Shown here: positions 1 through 7,977 of the stretch, piece by piece
How positions within the stretch are numbered: the stretch's first letter is position 1
How the letters are laid out: the number at the start of each line of letters is the position of its first letter
Assembly (NCBI GenBank): GCA_965222205.1
Contig: OZ244932.1
Span: 2,480,001-2,544,000 of the forward strand
DNA from: RHLJ01 sp965222205
Lineage (GTDB): Bacteria; Bacteroidota; Rhodothermia; Balneolales; Balneolaceae
DNA: 64,000 nucleotides
Direction: 5' to 3'
Notes under the pieces: generated by a model
Databases searched by the model: none
Seen by the model: the letters and a program-made list of their open reading frames with translations, nothing else
What the model was told of the DNA's origin: nothing
Program-made: the position numbers and the translations under genes

Positions 1-2424
1 AAAGTCCATCTTCAACATTCCGGCATACTCGATCACACTTCCATCAAACTGAGTCACAGTAAGGTCTGCATCTTTAGCCGTGCTGACAGGAATAAACTCT
101 GTCAGGTTATCGGGTGCGATGATAATCCCTGCTGCATGAATTCCGGTATTCCGGACAGAGCCTTCCAGTACATGTGCCATTTTCAGTGTCTCAGCTTCGA
201 GCCCTTCACCCGCTTTGATATCTCTGAGTTCTTTCACTTCAGAAAAAGCATCGTCTAAAGAAGTACCGGGACGTTCAGGAACCAGTTTCGCGATCCGATC
301 TGCATCAGCTAAATCAAGATCCAGCACGCGGGCTACATCACGAACCGAAGAGCGAGCAGCCATTGAACCAAAAGTGATGATATGAGCCACCTGGTCTTTG
401 CCATATTTATCTACTACGTACTCAATAACTTTCTGGCGACCGTCATCATCGAAATCGATATCAATATCCGGCATCGATACACGCTCAGGGTTCAGGAATC
501 GCTCAAAAAGAAGATCATATTTCAACGGATCGATATTGGTGATTCCCGTACAATAAGCCACGACTGAACCAGCTGCTGATCCCCTTCCAGGACCTACATA
601 TACGCCCATGTCGCGGGCAGCTGCGATGAAATCCTGTACAATCAAAAAATAGCCCGGAAAACCCATATCTTTGATAATCCCAAGCTCTAAATCGATTCGT
701 TCTTTTACTTCATCTGTAAAATCAGGATATCGTGTTTTAGCTCCTTCCAGGGTCAGGTGACGTAAGTAATCATCTTCGTCCTCGAACCCCTCAGGGATTT
801 CAAATTTTGGAAGAATTACTTCCCGCGCCAGTTTGATCGGCTCTATTTTGTCTACAATTTCCTGCGTATTGGCAATGGCCTCCGGCATATCCGGAAAGAG
901 CTCGACCATCGCTTGTGTGTCTTTGAAATAGAATTCTTCATTTGGAAATCCATACCGGAATTCTCTTCCTCTACCAATGGGAGTTCCTACCAATGTACCA
1001 TCATCAATACAAATGAGTGCATCGTGTGCTTTGGCATCTTCCTGTTCCAAATAAAAAGCATTATTACTGGCGACCAGTTTTACTCCATATTTCTGAGAAA
1101 ACTCCTTAAAGACTTCGTTCACCCGCTGCTCTTCATCCAATCCGTGATTAATGACTTCGAGGTAGAAATCATCCCCGAAAACTTCCATCCACCATTTGAG
1201 TTCTTCTTCTGCAAACTCTTCACCCTTGTTCAGGATTAAATCTCCCAACAAACCCCGGGTGTTCCCACTCATACAAATCAGGTTCTCGCTGTACTGCTTA
1301 ATGACCTCTTTATCAACACGAGGGAATTTGTAGTAGTAACCTTCCGTAAAGCCCACCGAACAGAGTTTAGCCAGATTTTTATATCCTTCCTGATTCTTAG
1401 CAAGCATTGGTATTTGATACCTTCGATCCCGGTTTTCGCGGGTAAATTTCTTTTGAAGGCGATCATCCACCACAAAAAATTCGCAACCTACAATGGGTTT
1501 AACTCCTGCTGCTTCTGCCGCTGATACAAAGGCAAAAGCTCCATACATATTTCCTTTATCGGTAAGAGCAACAGCAGGCATACCCAGTTCTTTTGCCTTG
1601 GCAACAAGGTCTTTTACACCAGCTGTGGCTTGCAGAACAGAAAATTTAGAATGGCAATGCAGATGCGTAAAAACTACATCTTCGTCAAGTGTTATCTCCG
1701 GTTCCGAGGGAGTTGAACCTTCCGTGGTACTCTGATCTGTGGTCTCCTCTTTTTTTTTCAACCGTGATGGGGATACCAGGTCGATATAATGCTCCCGAAC
1801 GATATAACTCTGCGAAGATTCATAGAGTTTAGCATTCAGCGGAAAATTCACATTGATCACTCCTAACCGAACCAATTCCAGGAATGCCCGGGTAGTTGCT
1901 TCTACATCAGCTGCCGCATCGTGTGCGTCTTCAAAACCTGTATCAAATAATTTATGATGCAGCTCGCCCAATGTTGGCCATTTGAACCCCCCTCTTCCAT
2001 TTGGAATACCAACATGCGCAGTACTTTCGTCTTTGGTATCAATCTTGGGTTTGTCCATGATGGCGGAAGGAATCTTCTTTCGAAGAAACTCTGCTCCCAT
2101 CACACTTTCATCGAACGATACATTATGGCCGACCAGAAAATGGGCCCGGTCCATATCCTTCCGAAATTCCTTAAGCACAAATTCAAGATCATGCCCTTCT
2201 TTGATTGCCTTTTTAGTGGAAATACCATGGATTTTCTCTGAGTTGAACGGGATCGTAAATCCTTCCGGCTTCACAATGTAATTCCCGCTGCTCATCAACT
2301 TTCCGGTATGATCGTGCAATTGCCAAGCTAACTGAACCAGTCTTGGCCAGTTATCGAAATCGGTAATTGGAGCGGAATAATCGCGGGGTAATCCTGTGGT
2401 TTCGGTATCAAAAATCAGATACAT
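1..2424 (-). CDS. dnaE: DNA polymerase III alpha subunit with N-terminal 3'-5' exonuclease domain (5' part)
   Basis: Replicative polymerase subunit, cut by the window edge after 808 codons. The N-terminal ~200 residues are a DnaQ-type DEDDh exonuclease: FDTETTG at the start, HNVSFDE in the middle and HDAAADVEA as Exo III. A PHP domain begins near residue 252 (HLHCHS). The polymerase catalytic motif PDIDIDF lies at 652-658, about 250 residues later than in E. coli DnaE, which fits the extra exonuclease. Proofreading is therefore carried in cis. The start at 2424 gives MYLIFDTETTG directly. It is divergent from the umuD-like gene across a 190-bp gap. Identification is firm; only the C-terminal tau- and clamp-binding parts are unseen. 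Confidence 0.96.
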   Translation of the reverse strand, partial: MYLIFDTETTGLPRDYSAPITDFDNWPRLVQLAWQLHDHTGKLMSSGNYIVKPEGFTIPFNSEKIHGISTKKAIKEGHDLEFVLKEFRKDMDRAHFLVGHNVSFDESVMGAEFLRKKIPSAIMDKPKIDTKDESTAHVGIPNGRGGFKWPTLGELHHKLFDTGFEDAHDAAADVEATTRAFLELVRLGVINVNFPLNAKLYESSQSYIVREHYIDLVSPSRLKKKEETTDQSTTEGSTPSEPEITLDEDVVFTHLHCHSKFSVLQATAGVKDLVAKAKELGMPAVALTDKGNMYGAFAFVSAAEAAGVKPIVGCEFFVVDDRLQKKFTRENRDRRYQIPMLAKNQEGYKNLAKLCSVGFTEGYYYKFPRVDKEVIKQYSENLICMSGNTRGLLGDLILNKGEEFAEEELKWWMEVFGDDFYLEVINHGLDEEQRVNEVFKEFSQKYGVKLVASNNAFYLEQEDAKAHDALICIDDGTLVGTPIGRGREFRYGFPNEEFYFKDTQAMVELFPDMPEAIANTQEIVDKIEPIKLAREVILPKFEIPEGFEDEDDYLRHLTLEGAKTRYPDFTDEVKERIDLELGIIKDMGFPGYFLIVQDFIAAARDMGVYVGPGRGSAAGSVVAYCTGITNIDPLKYDLLFERFLNPERVSMPDIDIDFDDDGRQKVIEYVVDKYGKDQVAHIITFGSMAARSSVRDVARVLDLDLADADRIAKLVPERPGTSLDDAFSEVKELRDIKAGEGLEAETLKMAHVLEGSVRNTGIHAAGIIIAPDNLTEFIPVSTAKDADLTVTQFDGSVIEYAGMLKMDF

Positions 2425-2573
2425 AAAATGCCTTTCGTACGTGCGTGATCTGCTGAAATTCTCTTTTGAATATAGGGTACAAAACTCACCTTATCTCGGG
2501 AAGTTTTCCACAAGTTGTTAAGGAATTAATCTTCCAAAGAATCAAAAAAGAAGTTTACATTCTTCTGATATAC

Positions 2574-2601
2574 ACATATAATGTACATATAATTATATGT
2601 A
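2574..2601. promoter_or_regulatory. candidate SOS/repressor operator upstream of umuD-like gene
   Basis: An 18-bp perfect palindrome (TACATATAATTATATGTA, 2584-2601) ends 14 nt before the umuD start. It is preceded at 11-bp spacing by a direct copy of its left half (ACATATAATGT, 2574-2584). The position, next to the AAGGAG ribosome site, suits repression of an error-prone polymerase operon. LexA is the natural guess but no lexA is in the window, and the sequence does not match the E. coli or Bacillus LexA box. Confidence 0.55.
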
Positions 2602-2615
2602 AGGAGATTTGACTG

Positions 2616-3095
2616 ATGAAAGGACTAACATCGTATGCAACGCAACCCCATGATGACGACTCAGAAATGCTTAAGCTATCCCGTAAAATTGAAACCGGGT
2701 TCCCTTCCCCTGCGGGAGATCACCTCGAAAAAGCGTTGAGTCTGGAAGAGCTTATTGTTCGCAGGCCAACCTCTACTTTTTATGTAAGAGCAGAAGGGAA
2801 TGCCATGAAAGCTTCCGGAATTTATGACGGAGACATCCTTGTTGTCGATCGTTCTCTAACCGCAGGAAATGGATCAATAATTATTGTTTCCCTGAATGAG
2901 GAAGTGATTATCCGTCGGCTTGTGAAGAAGGGAAATCGAATCTTTCTGGTTTCAGGAGATGTCAGGTACGCGCCTATACCTATTAATGAAGGTACCGAAT
3001 GGATGGTTTGGGGAGTGGCTACTCACTTAATTCATCGCTTCAGGAATCGAAAAGAAAATACAGAACGAGAGGAGGAGGTGCATGAGTTTGGATAG
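2616..3095 (+). CDS. umuD: UmuD-like S24-family protein lacking the catalytic Ser/Lys dyad
   Basis: 159 aa, collinear with E. coli UmuD from GFPSPAGD (28-35) to the C-terminus. UmuD normally cuts itself at the Cys-Gly before FPSPA, using Ser60 and Lys97, when RecA filaments form; the product UmuD' joins UmuC as Pol V. Here the serine position in GNAM is Ala63 (codon gcc, 2802-2804). The lysine position in EVIIRRL is Arg100 (cgt, 2913-2915), and the residue before the scissile Gly is Thr. The fold residues YDGDILVVD are kept. The protein should not self-cleave, unless an unrelated residue substitutes. The start at 2616 has a good AAGGAG site. umuC lies 580 bp downstream instead of adjoining. 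Family call is sure; function is uncertain. Confidence 0.85.
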   Translation: MKGLTSYATQPHDDDSEMLKLSRKIETGFPSPAGDHLEKALSLEELIVRRPTSTFYVRAEGNAMKASGIYDGDILVVDRSLTAGNGSIIIVSLNEEVIIRRLVKKGNRIFLVSGDVRYAPIPINEGTEWMVWGVATHLIHRFRNRKENTEREEEVHEFG

Positions 3096-3102
3096 TAAGA
3101 AA

Positions 3103-3166
3103 GGGTCAAAGGGTCAAAGGGTCAAAGGGTCAAAGGGTCAAAGGGTCAAAGGGTCAAAGGGTCAAA
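3103..3166. repeat. 8 tandem copies of an octanucleotide (gggtcaaa)
   Basis: Eight exact head-to-tail copies of gggtcaaa begin 8 bp after the umuD stop codon and fill the left flank of the four-helix-bundle gene. There is no spacer variation, so this is not a CRISPR array. Unit length equals that of the array on the other side of the gene, but the sequence is unrelated. Confidence 0.97.
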
Positions 3167-3207
3167 AAAGTAATGGAATTAAGCGTTAATAAAGTGAGGA
3201 AACAGCT

Positions 3208-3567
3208 ATGAATAAGATTAAAAATTATCGTGATTTACTGGTTTGGCAAAAAGCTATGGTTTTGGTTAACAAGGTGTACAAAATTTCAATTGGATTCCCC
3301 GAGCAGGAAAAATATGCATTAACCAGTCAATTGAGAAGAAGTGCTGTATCTGTTCCTTCCAATATAGCAGAAGGTTACGGGAGGCGATCTACAGGAGATT
3401 ACATACGATTCTTAAATATTGCTATGGGATCGTTGTATGAAATGCAGACCCAATTAGAGATAGCACTAAATCAAAACTATTCTAAAAAAGAAGCTTTTGA
3501 TATTCTTTATGAAGACAGCCGTGAAATTGAACGCATGCTGAGTTCTTTAATCCACAAACTAAAATAA
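3208..3567 (+). CDS. four-helix-bundle protein (S23/IVS-encoded family)
   Basis: 119 aa of the small family first seen in intervening sequences of 23S rRNA genes (TIGR02436-type) and structurally related to the bAvd accessory protein of diversity-generating retroelements. Visible family marks are the opening NYRDLLVWQKAM, LTSQLRRSAVSVPSNIAEG (about 38-56) and FLNIAMGSLYEMQTQLEIA. The family forms basic pentameric four-helix bundles; its cellular role is not established. The gene sits alone between an 8-copy and a 12-copy octanucleotide array, inside what is normally a continuous umuD-umuC operon. The start at 3208 follows GAGGAAACAGCT. No reverse transcriptase or template repeat is nearby, so a DGR role is not supported. 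Confidence 0.88.
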   Translation: MNKIKNYRDLLVWQKAMVLVNKVYKISIGFPEQEKYALTSQLRRSAVSVPSNIAEGYGRRSTGDYIRFLNIAMGSLYEMQTQLEIALNQNYSKKEAFDILYEDSREIERMLSSLIHKLK

Positions 3568-3570
3568 CTT

Positions 3571-3666
3571 GTGCCTCTGTGCCTCTGTGCCTCTGTGCCT
3601 CTGTGCCTCTGTGCCTCTGTGCCTCTGTGCCTCTGTGCCTCTGTGCCTCTGTGCCTCTGTGCCTCT
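3571..3666. repeat. 12 tandem copies of an octanucleotide (gtgcctct)
   Basis: Twelve exact copies of gtgcctct begin 3 bp after the four-helix-bundle stop codon and end 11 bp before the umuC start. The array is perfectly regular, which suggests recent expansion or active homogenisation. It replaces the normal 5' context of umuC, so umuC has no visible ribosome site. Confidence 0.97.
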
Positions 3667-3677
3667 AAAATAAAAAC

Positions 3678-5012
3678 ATGAATCTCAACTTCCTTCCATC
3701 TCATCCCCGTAATCTGGCTTATGCCATGATTGATTGCAATAACTTTTATGCATCGTGCGAGAGGGTGTTTGATCCTGCCCTGCACAACAAGCCCATAGCC
3801 ATTCTTTCGAATAATGATGGTTGTGTAATTGCACGGTCTCAGGAAGCAAAGGATGCCGATATCCCCATGGGAGCGCCGGAGTTCAAATACCGAAAACAGT
3901 TCAAAGAAAAAGGTGTGGTTGTACGATCTTCGAATTACGCGTTGTATGGAGATATGTCGCACCGGGTAATGGAAAGCTTACGGTATCTCACTCACGATAT
4001 CGAGGTCTATAGCATTGATGAAGCCTTTGCAGAGCTTTCCACGAATATTTATTCCAGCCTGGATGAATATGGCGCCGTGATCAAAGAAACCATTGATCAA
4101 TGGACCGGACTTCCTGTATCTGTAGGTATCGCACCCAGCAAAACACTGGCAAAGATTGCGAATCACATCGCTAAGAAGAATCCTTTATACCAGGGAGTAC
4201 TTGATTTAACCAATCACCCCAAAATAGACACTTTTCTTGAGCAAACTCCCACTCAGGATATCTGGGGAATCGGTCAGGGGCTTACGATCCGACTGAACCG
4301 GTATGGCATCAACAATGCGTTGGATTTGAAGAAAACCATCAATAATAAAAAATGGGTTCGGAAACATCTGGCTGTTACTGGTTTGCGAACCGTACTGGAG
4401 CTGAATGGCTTCCCATGTTCGGGGTTAAGTGAAGGGCGTGATTCCCGGAAAGGTATTCTCACCTCCCGCATGTTTGGGAAACCCCTGTACCAGCTCTCGG
4501 ATGTACAGGAAGCAGTTGCCACTTTTGTGAGTCGGGCTGCAGAAAAGCTCCGGGCGCAGAAATCGGTGGCATCCAACATCCACATTAACCTGATTGGAGA
4601 TAAATACGATAACATCCGTGGGAAATATAAGTTTGGTGCTGGTTATCCGATGAAAGTCCCCACTGCGCATACCCCAACTATGATTAAGGTGGCGAAAGCA
4701 CTCACCACTCACGCTTTTGAAGAAGGACGAAAGTATAAAAAAGCGGCAGTAATGCTTACCGGCATCGTTCCCAACAGCGAAGTTCAGATGGATCTCTTTG
4801 ATCCCGAACTTTATACCCAACGACAGTTTCGACTAATGGAATGCATCGATAAAATTAACTCCCGGTTTGGAAGAAATCATACGGCCTTTGCTGCAACCGG
4901 ACTCCATAAAAAAGGCGATCACCGGAATAAATGGCTGATGAACCAAAACTACCTGAGCAAACGCTATACCACCCGCTGGGATGAGTTGATGGTGGCGAAA
5001 ACGGAGTTTTAG
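3678..5012 (+). CDS. umuC: Y-family DNA polymerase UmuC (Pol V catalytic subunit)
   Basis: 444 aa translesion polymerase. Catalytic metal ligands are in MIDCNNFYASCERVF (Asp19) and YSIDEAFAEL (Asp114, Glu115). A helix-hairpin-helix part with IWGIGQG follows, then the little-finger region, and a beta-clamp-binding motif QMDLFD at 370-375. Length matches UmuC (about 420-440). It is expected to work with UmuD', yet the upstream UmuD homologue has a dead dyad and is separated by the repeat-flanked insertion. Whether umuC is still co-transcribed across the arrays is open. No frameshift or missing residue is seen, so the polymerase itself looks functional. Confidence 0.95.
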   Translation: MNLNFLPSHPRNLAYAMIDCNNFYASCERVFDPALHNKPIAILSNNDGCVIARSQEAKDADIPMGAPEFKYRKQFKEKGVVVRSSNYALYGDMSHRVMESLRYLTHDIEVYSIDEAFAELSTNIYSSLDEYGAVIKETIDQWTGLPVSVGIAPSKTLAKIANHIAKKNPLYQGVLDLTNHPKIDTFLEQTPTQDIWGIGQGLTIRLNRYGINNALDLKKTINNKKWVRKHLAVTGLRTVLELNGFPCSGLSEGRDSRKGILTSRMFGKPLYQLSDVQEAVATFVSRAAEKLRAQKSVASNIHINLIGDKYDNIRGKYKFGAGYPMKVPTAHTPTMIKVAKALTTHAFEEGRKYKKAAVMLTGIVPNSEVQMDLFDPELYTQRQFRLMECIDKINSRFGRNHTAFAATGLHKKGDHRNKWLMNQNYLSKRYTTRWDELMVAKTEF

Positions 5013-5162
5013 ATTTTTCACATTCGTTCGAAATGACAAAACCTTGAGCTCTTTGCGAAGAGGTTTGAAATTAATAATACATTCGAAATGTATTCGACAA
5101 AGCAATCCCGTAGATTTGGGCTTGTTAAATGAGATTGCTTCAGGCTTGCTACGCTGAAGCCT
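5013..5162. repeat. dispersed palindromic repeat between umuC and dehydrogenase
   Basis: The gap holds cattcgttcgaaatgac and then a pair of arms, AAGCAATC (5100-5107) and GATTGCTT (5133-5140), followed by a second hairpin AGGCTT (5142-5147) / AAGCCT (5157-5162). The same gaagcaatctc / gagattgcttc arms recur at 32650-32708 and the cgaaatgac element at 12066-12080 and 18830-18915, so these are dispersed intergenic repeats rather than terminators. No T-tract follows. Confidence 0.6.
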
Positions 5163-5189
5163 TCGCAAAGACGCTTAAAATTTATATTA

Positions 5190-6116
5190 ATGTCACTACT
5201 TCTTATCGCAAAGAACCGGGATATGAACCCATTGAAAGACGCTCTTCTGGAGGTGGATGATAATCTGGATATAGAAGTCTGGCCACGGGTTGAAAAAAAA
5301 GAACGAGTTACCTTCGCGGTGAGCTGGAATCACCCTGAAAAAGTGCTGGATGGATATCCTAATTTAAAAGCGGTGACTTCTTTAGGAGCCGGAGTTGATC
5401 ACTTGCTGAAGGACGAAGCCATTCCGGAAAGTGTTAAATTCGCACGGGTGATGATTCCTTCTCTGAAATCTCAAATGGCTGAATATGTACTCAATGCAAT
5501 ACAAAATTATCGCTTTCATACTGCACGTTATGTAGATCAAAAAAGAGAAGCGTACTGGAGCAAACACGATCCGATTTCAAAAGATGATTGTACCGTTGGA
5601 ATTATGGGGTTGGGAGAAATGGGTAGTTATGTCGCTAATTCGTTAATCATTAATCACTATTCGGTAGTTGGTTGGTCAAGATCGAAAAAGAATATCGAGG
5701 GAGTTCAATGTTTTGATGTAAATGGATTGGATGAATTTCTTTCAAAATCGAATATTCTGGTATGCCTGCTTCCACTCACAAAAGAAACTTCGGGAATACT
5801 GGAACTGGATGCTTTCAAAAAATTAAAGTCACCAGCATTTCTCATTAATGTAGCCCGGGGAGCTCATCTGGTTGAGGAAGATTTAATTTATGCCCTGGAT
5901 ACGGGAGTATTGAAAGGAGCTTGTCTGGATGTATTTGAAGAAGAACCTTTGCCTTCTAATCATCTTTTTTGGAACCGACCCAATATTATGATTACTCCTC
6001 ATGTGGCTTCCATCACCGATCCTAATGAAGCCGCTGCTCAGATCGTGGATAATTATAAGCGTTCACTATCCGGGATGGACTTGATATTTGAAGTGGATCG
6101 AGGAAAAGGATATTAA
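5190..6116 (+). CDS. ghrA: D-2-hydroxyacid dehydrogenase (glyoxylate/hydroxypyruvate reductase A type)
   Basis: 308 aa NAD(P)H-dependent cytoplasmic reductase that turns glyoxylate or hydroxypyruvate into glycolate or glycerate. The Rossmann loop is GLGEMG (about 140-145), the substrate Arg is in NVARGAHL, the Asp/Glu of the relay in DVFEEEPL, and the catalytic His in TPHVAS. Length and the N-terminal SLGAGVDHL fit the GhrA branch better than SerA, which has an ACT domain absent here. It is monocistronic, with repeat DNA in front. The exact substrate cannot be read from sequence. Confidence 0.87.
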   Translation: MSLLLIAKNRDMNPLKDALLEVDDNLDIEVWPRVEKKERVTFAVSWNHPEKVLDGYPNLKAVTSLGAGVDHLLKDEAIPESVKFARVMIPSLKSQMAEYVLNAIQNYRFHTARYVDQKREAYWSKHDPISKDDCTVGIMGLGEMGSYVANSLIINHYSVVGWSRSKKNIEGVQCFDVNGLDEFLSKSNILVCLLPLTKETSGILELDAFKKLKSPAFLINVARGAHLVEEDLIYALDTGVLKGACLDVFEEEPLPSNHLFWNRPNIMITPHVASITDPNEAAAQIVDNYKRSLSGMDLIFEVDRGKGY

Positions 6117-6181
6117 CCAGATAATCATCTTTTATTCACTTTGCAGATCCAAATCAAAGTCGGAATGACCATAGAAGAAAA

Positions 6182-7063
6182 TCACTGCCCATTTCCATTT
6201 ATAAAATCGACTAAAGTTTTCTCATCATAAAAACATCCGGAATTACCACAACCACTTAGATCAATTTTGGTCACTCCAATATTGACTCTTACTGTTGCCA
6301 GGCCATAAAATGTTTCAACTTCATCTCTTCCATCTGATAAATCAATATTAGCTGGATAGAACCGGTTCATTCGTGAATATGGTAAATATCTTTGGAAGTC
6401 TATTATCTCATTTGGAAAGGCAAGTTTGTCTTCTACTGTTATAGGGCCCGGAACAGGTTCACCATAGCCAAAAGAATCCATGTTTGACAGGTTTTCTATA
6501 TTAAAAGTGCCGTTACTCTTATACTCTACGATATCGAATGAACCTGTTATATCAATATCTGATGTATCTCCATCAACTATCTCATATCCATTCAATGAAC
6601 TAATAAACTGATATCTGAAATAATTATCAGTCTCTATCATATCTGTAATTTCAGACACTTCGGTAAAAAATCTATCGCCCGTTTTAACTTCATAAGTCCA
6701 TTTTGAATCTTTAAATAATGGAACCAGGTCAAGCTGAATGGATTCTAAATATATATCTAGTTTAAGCGCATCATCTTCTGATAAAGTAAATTCACGTTCA
6801 GTTGCAATGTAATACTCTGATTCAAAACGAATAGTATAATCTCCTGGAGAGAGATTTTCGATTTTATATGCCCCGGATTCTTCCAGTTCAAGCACAGAAT
6901 CCCCTAATATTACAGTGACGCCTTTAGCGCTTGTAACATCACCTCTAAATTCATCTTTTAATTGACCATAAACTGAGGCAACCGGTTCTTTGCCTCCGGA
7001 TAACACATTACATGATAACCCAACGATCAACAATGCTAAAAGTAATAGACGATCTAACTTCAT
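6182..7063 (-). CDS. secreted lipoprotein-like protein with carboxypeptidase-regulatory-like domain
   Basis: 293 aa. A hydrophobic leader (MKLDRLLLLALLIVGLSC) ends in a cysteine at 18 with a weak lipobox (-3 is Gly). Residues 30-110 form a CarboxypepD_reg-like beta sandwich: VYGQLKDEF, then GAYKIENLSPGDYTIRFESEYYIA and LDIYLES. The rest is unrecognised; FYDEKT and two cysteines (CGNSGC) sit near the C-terminus. It is probably periplasmic or outer-membrane anchored. It is not in an obvious operon, since crcB starts 36 nt upstream of it on the same strand but is unrelated in role. Confidence 0.7.
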   Translation of the reverse strand: MKLDRLLLLALLIVGLSCNVLSGGKEPVASVYGQLKDEFRGDVTSAKGVTVILGDSVLELEESGAYKIENLSPGDYTIRFESEYYIATEREFTLSEDDALKLDIYLESIQLDLVPLFKDSKWTYEVKTGDRFFTEVSEITDMIETDNYFRYQFISSLNGYEIVDGDTSDIDITGSFDIVEYKSNGTFNIENLSNMDSFGYGEPVPGPITVEDKLAFPNEIIDFQRYLPYSRMNRFYPANIDLSDGRDEVETFYGLATVRVNIGVTKIDLSGCGNSGCFYDEKTLVDFINGNGQ

Positions 7064-7098
7064 AAAACTGAAACACTATTTTAGCTTAAGTAACTGTA

Positions 7099-7494
7099 TT
7101 AAGAAAACAACTTTACCAACCAATACCCCACCCAAACAAAGAGAAGACCCAGTAGTACCTGTCCGCCCATATTTAGTATCGCTGCCATAAATTCCCCTTC
7201 CTTGCCAAGTAAAAAAGTATCATTTGCGAACGTAGAGAACGTGGTAAATCCTCCAAGGAACCCGGCAAAAACGAACAAGCGAAGTTCTACATTCATCCAG
7301 CCTTTTAACTCAAAAACTCCGGCAAGTAAACCGATCAATAAACAGCCAATAATGTTTACAGTAAAAATCCCAAATGGAAATTGTTCAGGCTTCAGGTATT
7401 CATCAATAGAAACTGATAAAAGATAACGACTGGTTGCTCCAAGGAATCCCCCGGCTCCAACAGAAAGTAAGCTGATCATGCTGAAATGACTCAT
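7099..7494 (-). CDS. crcB: fluoride ion channel CrcB/FluC
   Basis: 131 aa, four membrane helices, exports F- as a dual-topology dimer. Family marks are GAGGFLGATSRYLLS near the N-terminus, FTVNIIGCLLIG in helix 2 and GFLGGFTTFSTFAND in helix 3, which holds the Na+ site and the Phe box. The start overlaps the end of the RelE-type toxin gene by 4 nt (ATGA), so it reads as the last gene of the antitoxin-toxin-crcB unit. No fluoride riboswitch motif is visible upstream. Confidence 0.93.
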   Translation of the reverse strand: MSHFSMISLLSVGAGGFLGATSRYLLSVSIDEYLKPEQFPFGIFTVNIIGCLLIGLLAGVFELKGWMNVELRLFVFAGFLGGFTTFSTFANDTFLLGKEGEFMAAILNMGGQVLLGLLFVWVGYWLVKLFS

Positions 7495-7757
7495 GGGGAA
7501 ATCCTGTAAATATCTTTTCGATTGGCTACTCTTGCAAAGATAATAACCTCTTCCACTACAAAAACCCCTACCCTCAAGTCACCTACTCTTATTCTGTAAG
7601 CATTGGAAAATCCAATTAGCTTTTTTGTTGATGACAACTCACTTATTGTACTAATCTCTTTCGCAGAATCAATTACTTTAAGAATTGCTGCCTTATCTTT
7701 GGGACGGTTAATTTTATCCAGATCTTTGGAAAATTTCTTAAGAAACTCAATGTCCAT
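7491..7757 (-). CDS. RelE/ParE-family toxin
   Basis: 88 aa with the RelE fold signature: a basic helix start FLKKFSKDLDKI, then SSTKKLIGFSNAYRIRVGDLRVGVFVVEEVIIFARVANRKDIY. YRIRVGDLRVGV followed by a hydrophobic strand and a basic C-terminal strand is typical of ribosome-dependent mRNA interferases of the RelE/YafQ group. It overlaps the antitoxin stop by one base (TAATG) and crcB by four bases, so the three are translationally coupled. The exact catalytic residues cannot be assigned. Confidence 0.82.
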   Translation of the reverse strand: MDIEFLKKFSKDLDKINRPKDKAAILKVIDSAKEISTISELSSTKKLIGFSNAYRIRVGDLRVGVFVVEEVIIFARVANRKDIYRISP

Positions 7758-7957
7758 TAGTTCTTAAGTTTATAGCGAACCTCATCTTCAGTAACTCTTT
7801 CTGTGGTATCTTCTGCCTCTTTCATCAACACTGAAAGCCCAATATCCTCTTTATCTTCTTCGCTTAATACTTTTGATTCAATCCCATGCTCTTTTAGCAA
7901 CTGAGTAATAAATTCTAATTCTTTTTTATTCTTTGGATGTACAACTATTGAGCTCAT
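7757..7957 (-). CDS. small antitoxin of the RelE-type pair
   Basis: 66 aa, acidic (many Glu/Asp in 36-66) with an N-terminal strand-helix SSIVVHPKNKKELEFITQLLKEHGIESKVLSEED. It directly precedes and overlaps the toxin gene, the usual antitoxin-first order. Similar short proteins with a HPKNKKEL start accompany RelE toxins in Bacteroidetes-like genomes. It has no recognisable DNA-binding domain by eye, so autoregulation is only assumed. It starts 20 nt after the ilvE stop codon, on the same strand. Confidence 0.72.
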   Translation of the reverse strand: MSSIVVHPKNKKELEFITQLLKEHGIESKVLSEEDKEDIGLSVLMKEAEDTTERVTEDEVRYKLKN

Positions 7958-7977
7958 GATTTACTCTTTTTAGTTCT

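Noticed and set aside
3208..3567. accessory gene of a diversity-generating retroelement
   Set aside because: No reverse transcriptase, template repeat or variable repeat in the region; only fold similarity to Avd.
3103..3666. CRISPR array
   Set aside because: The repeats are head-to-tail octamers without spacers, and no cas gene is present.
3507..3962. 151-codon minus-strand frame with repeated EAQRHRGT peptides
   Set aside because: It is the translation of the gtgcctct tandem array continuing into the antisense of umuC; no independent support.
7495..7757. fluoride riboswitch before crcB
   Set aside because: The upstream DNA is the toxin coding sequence; no pseudoknot motif seen.
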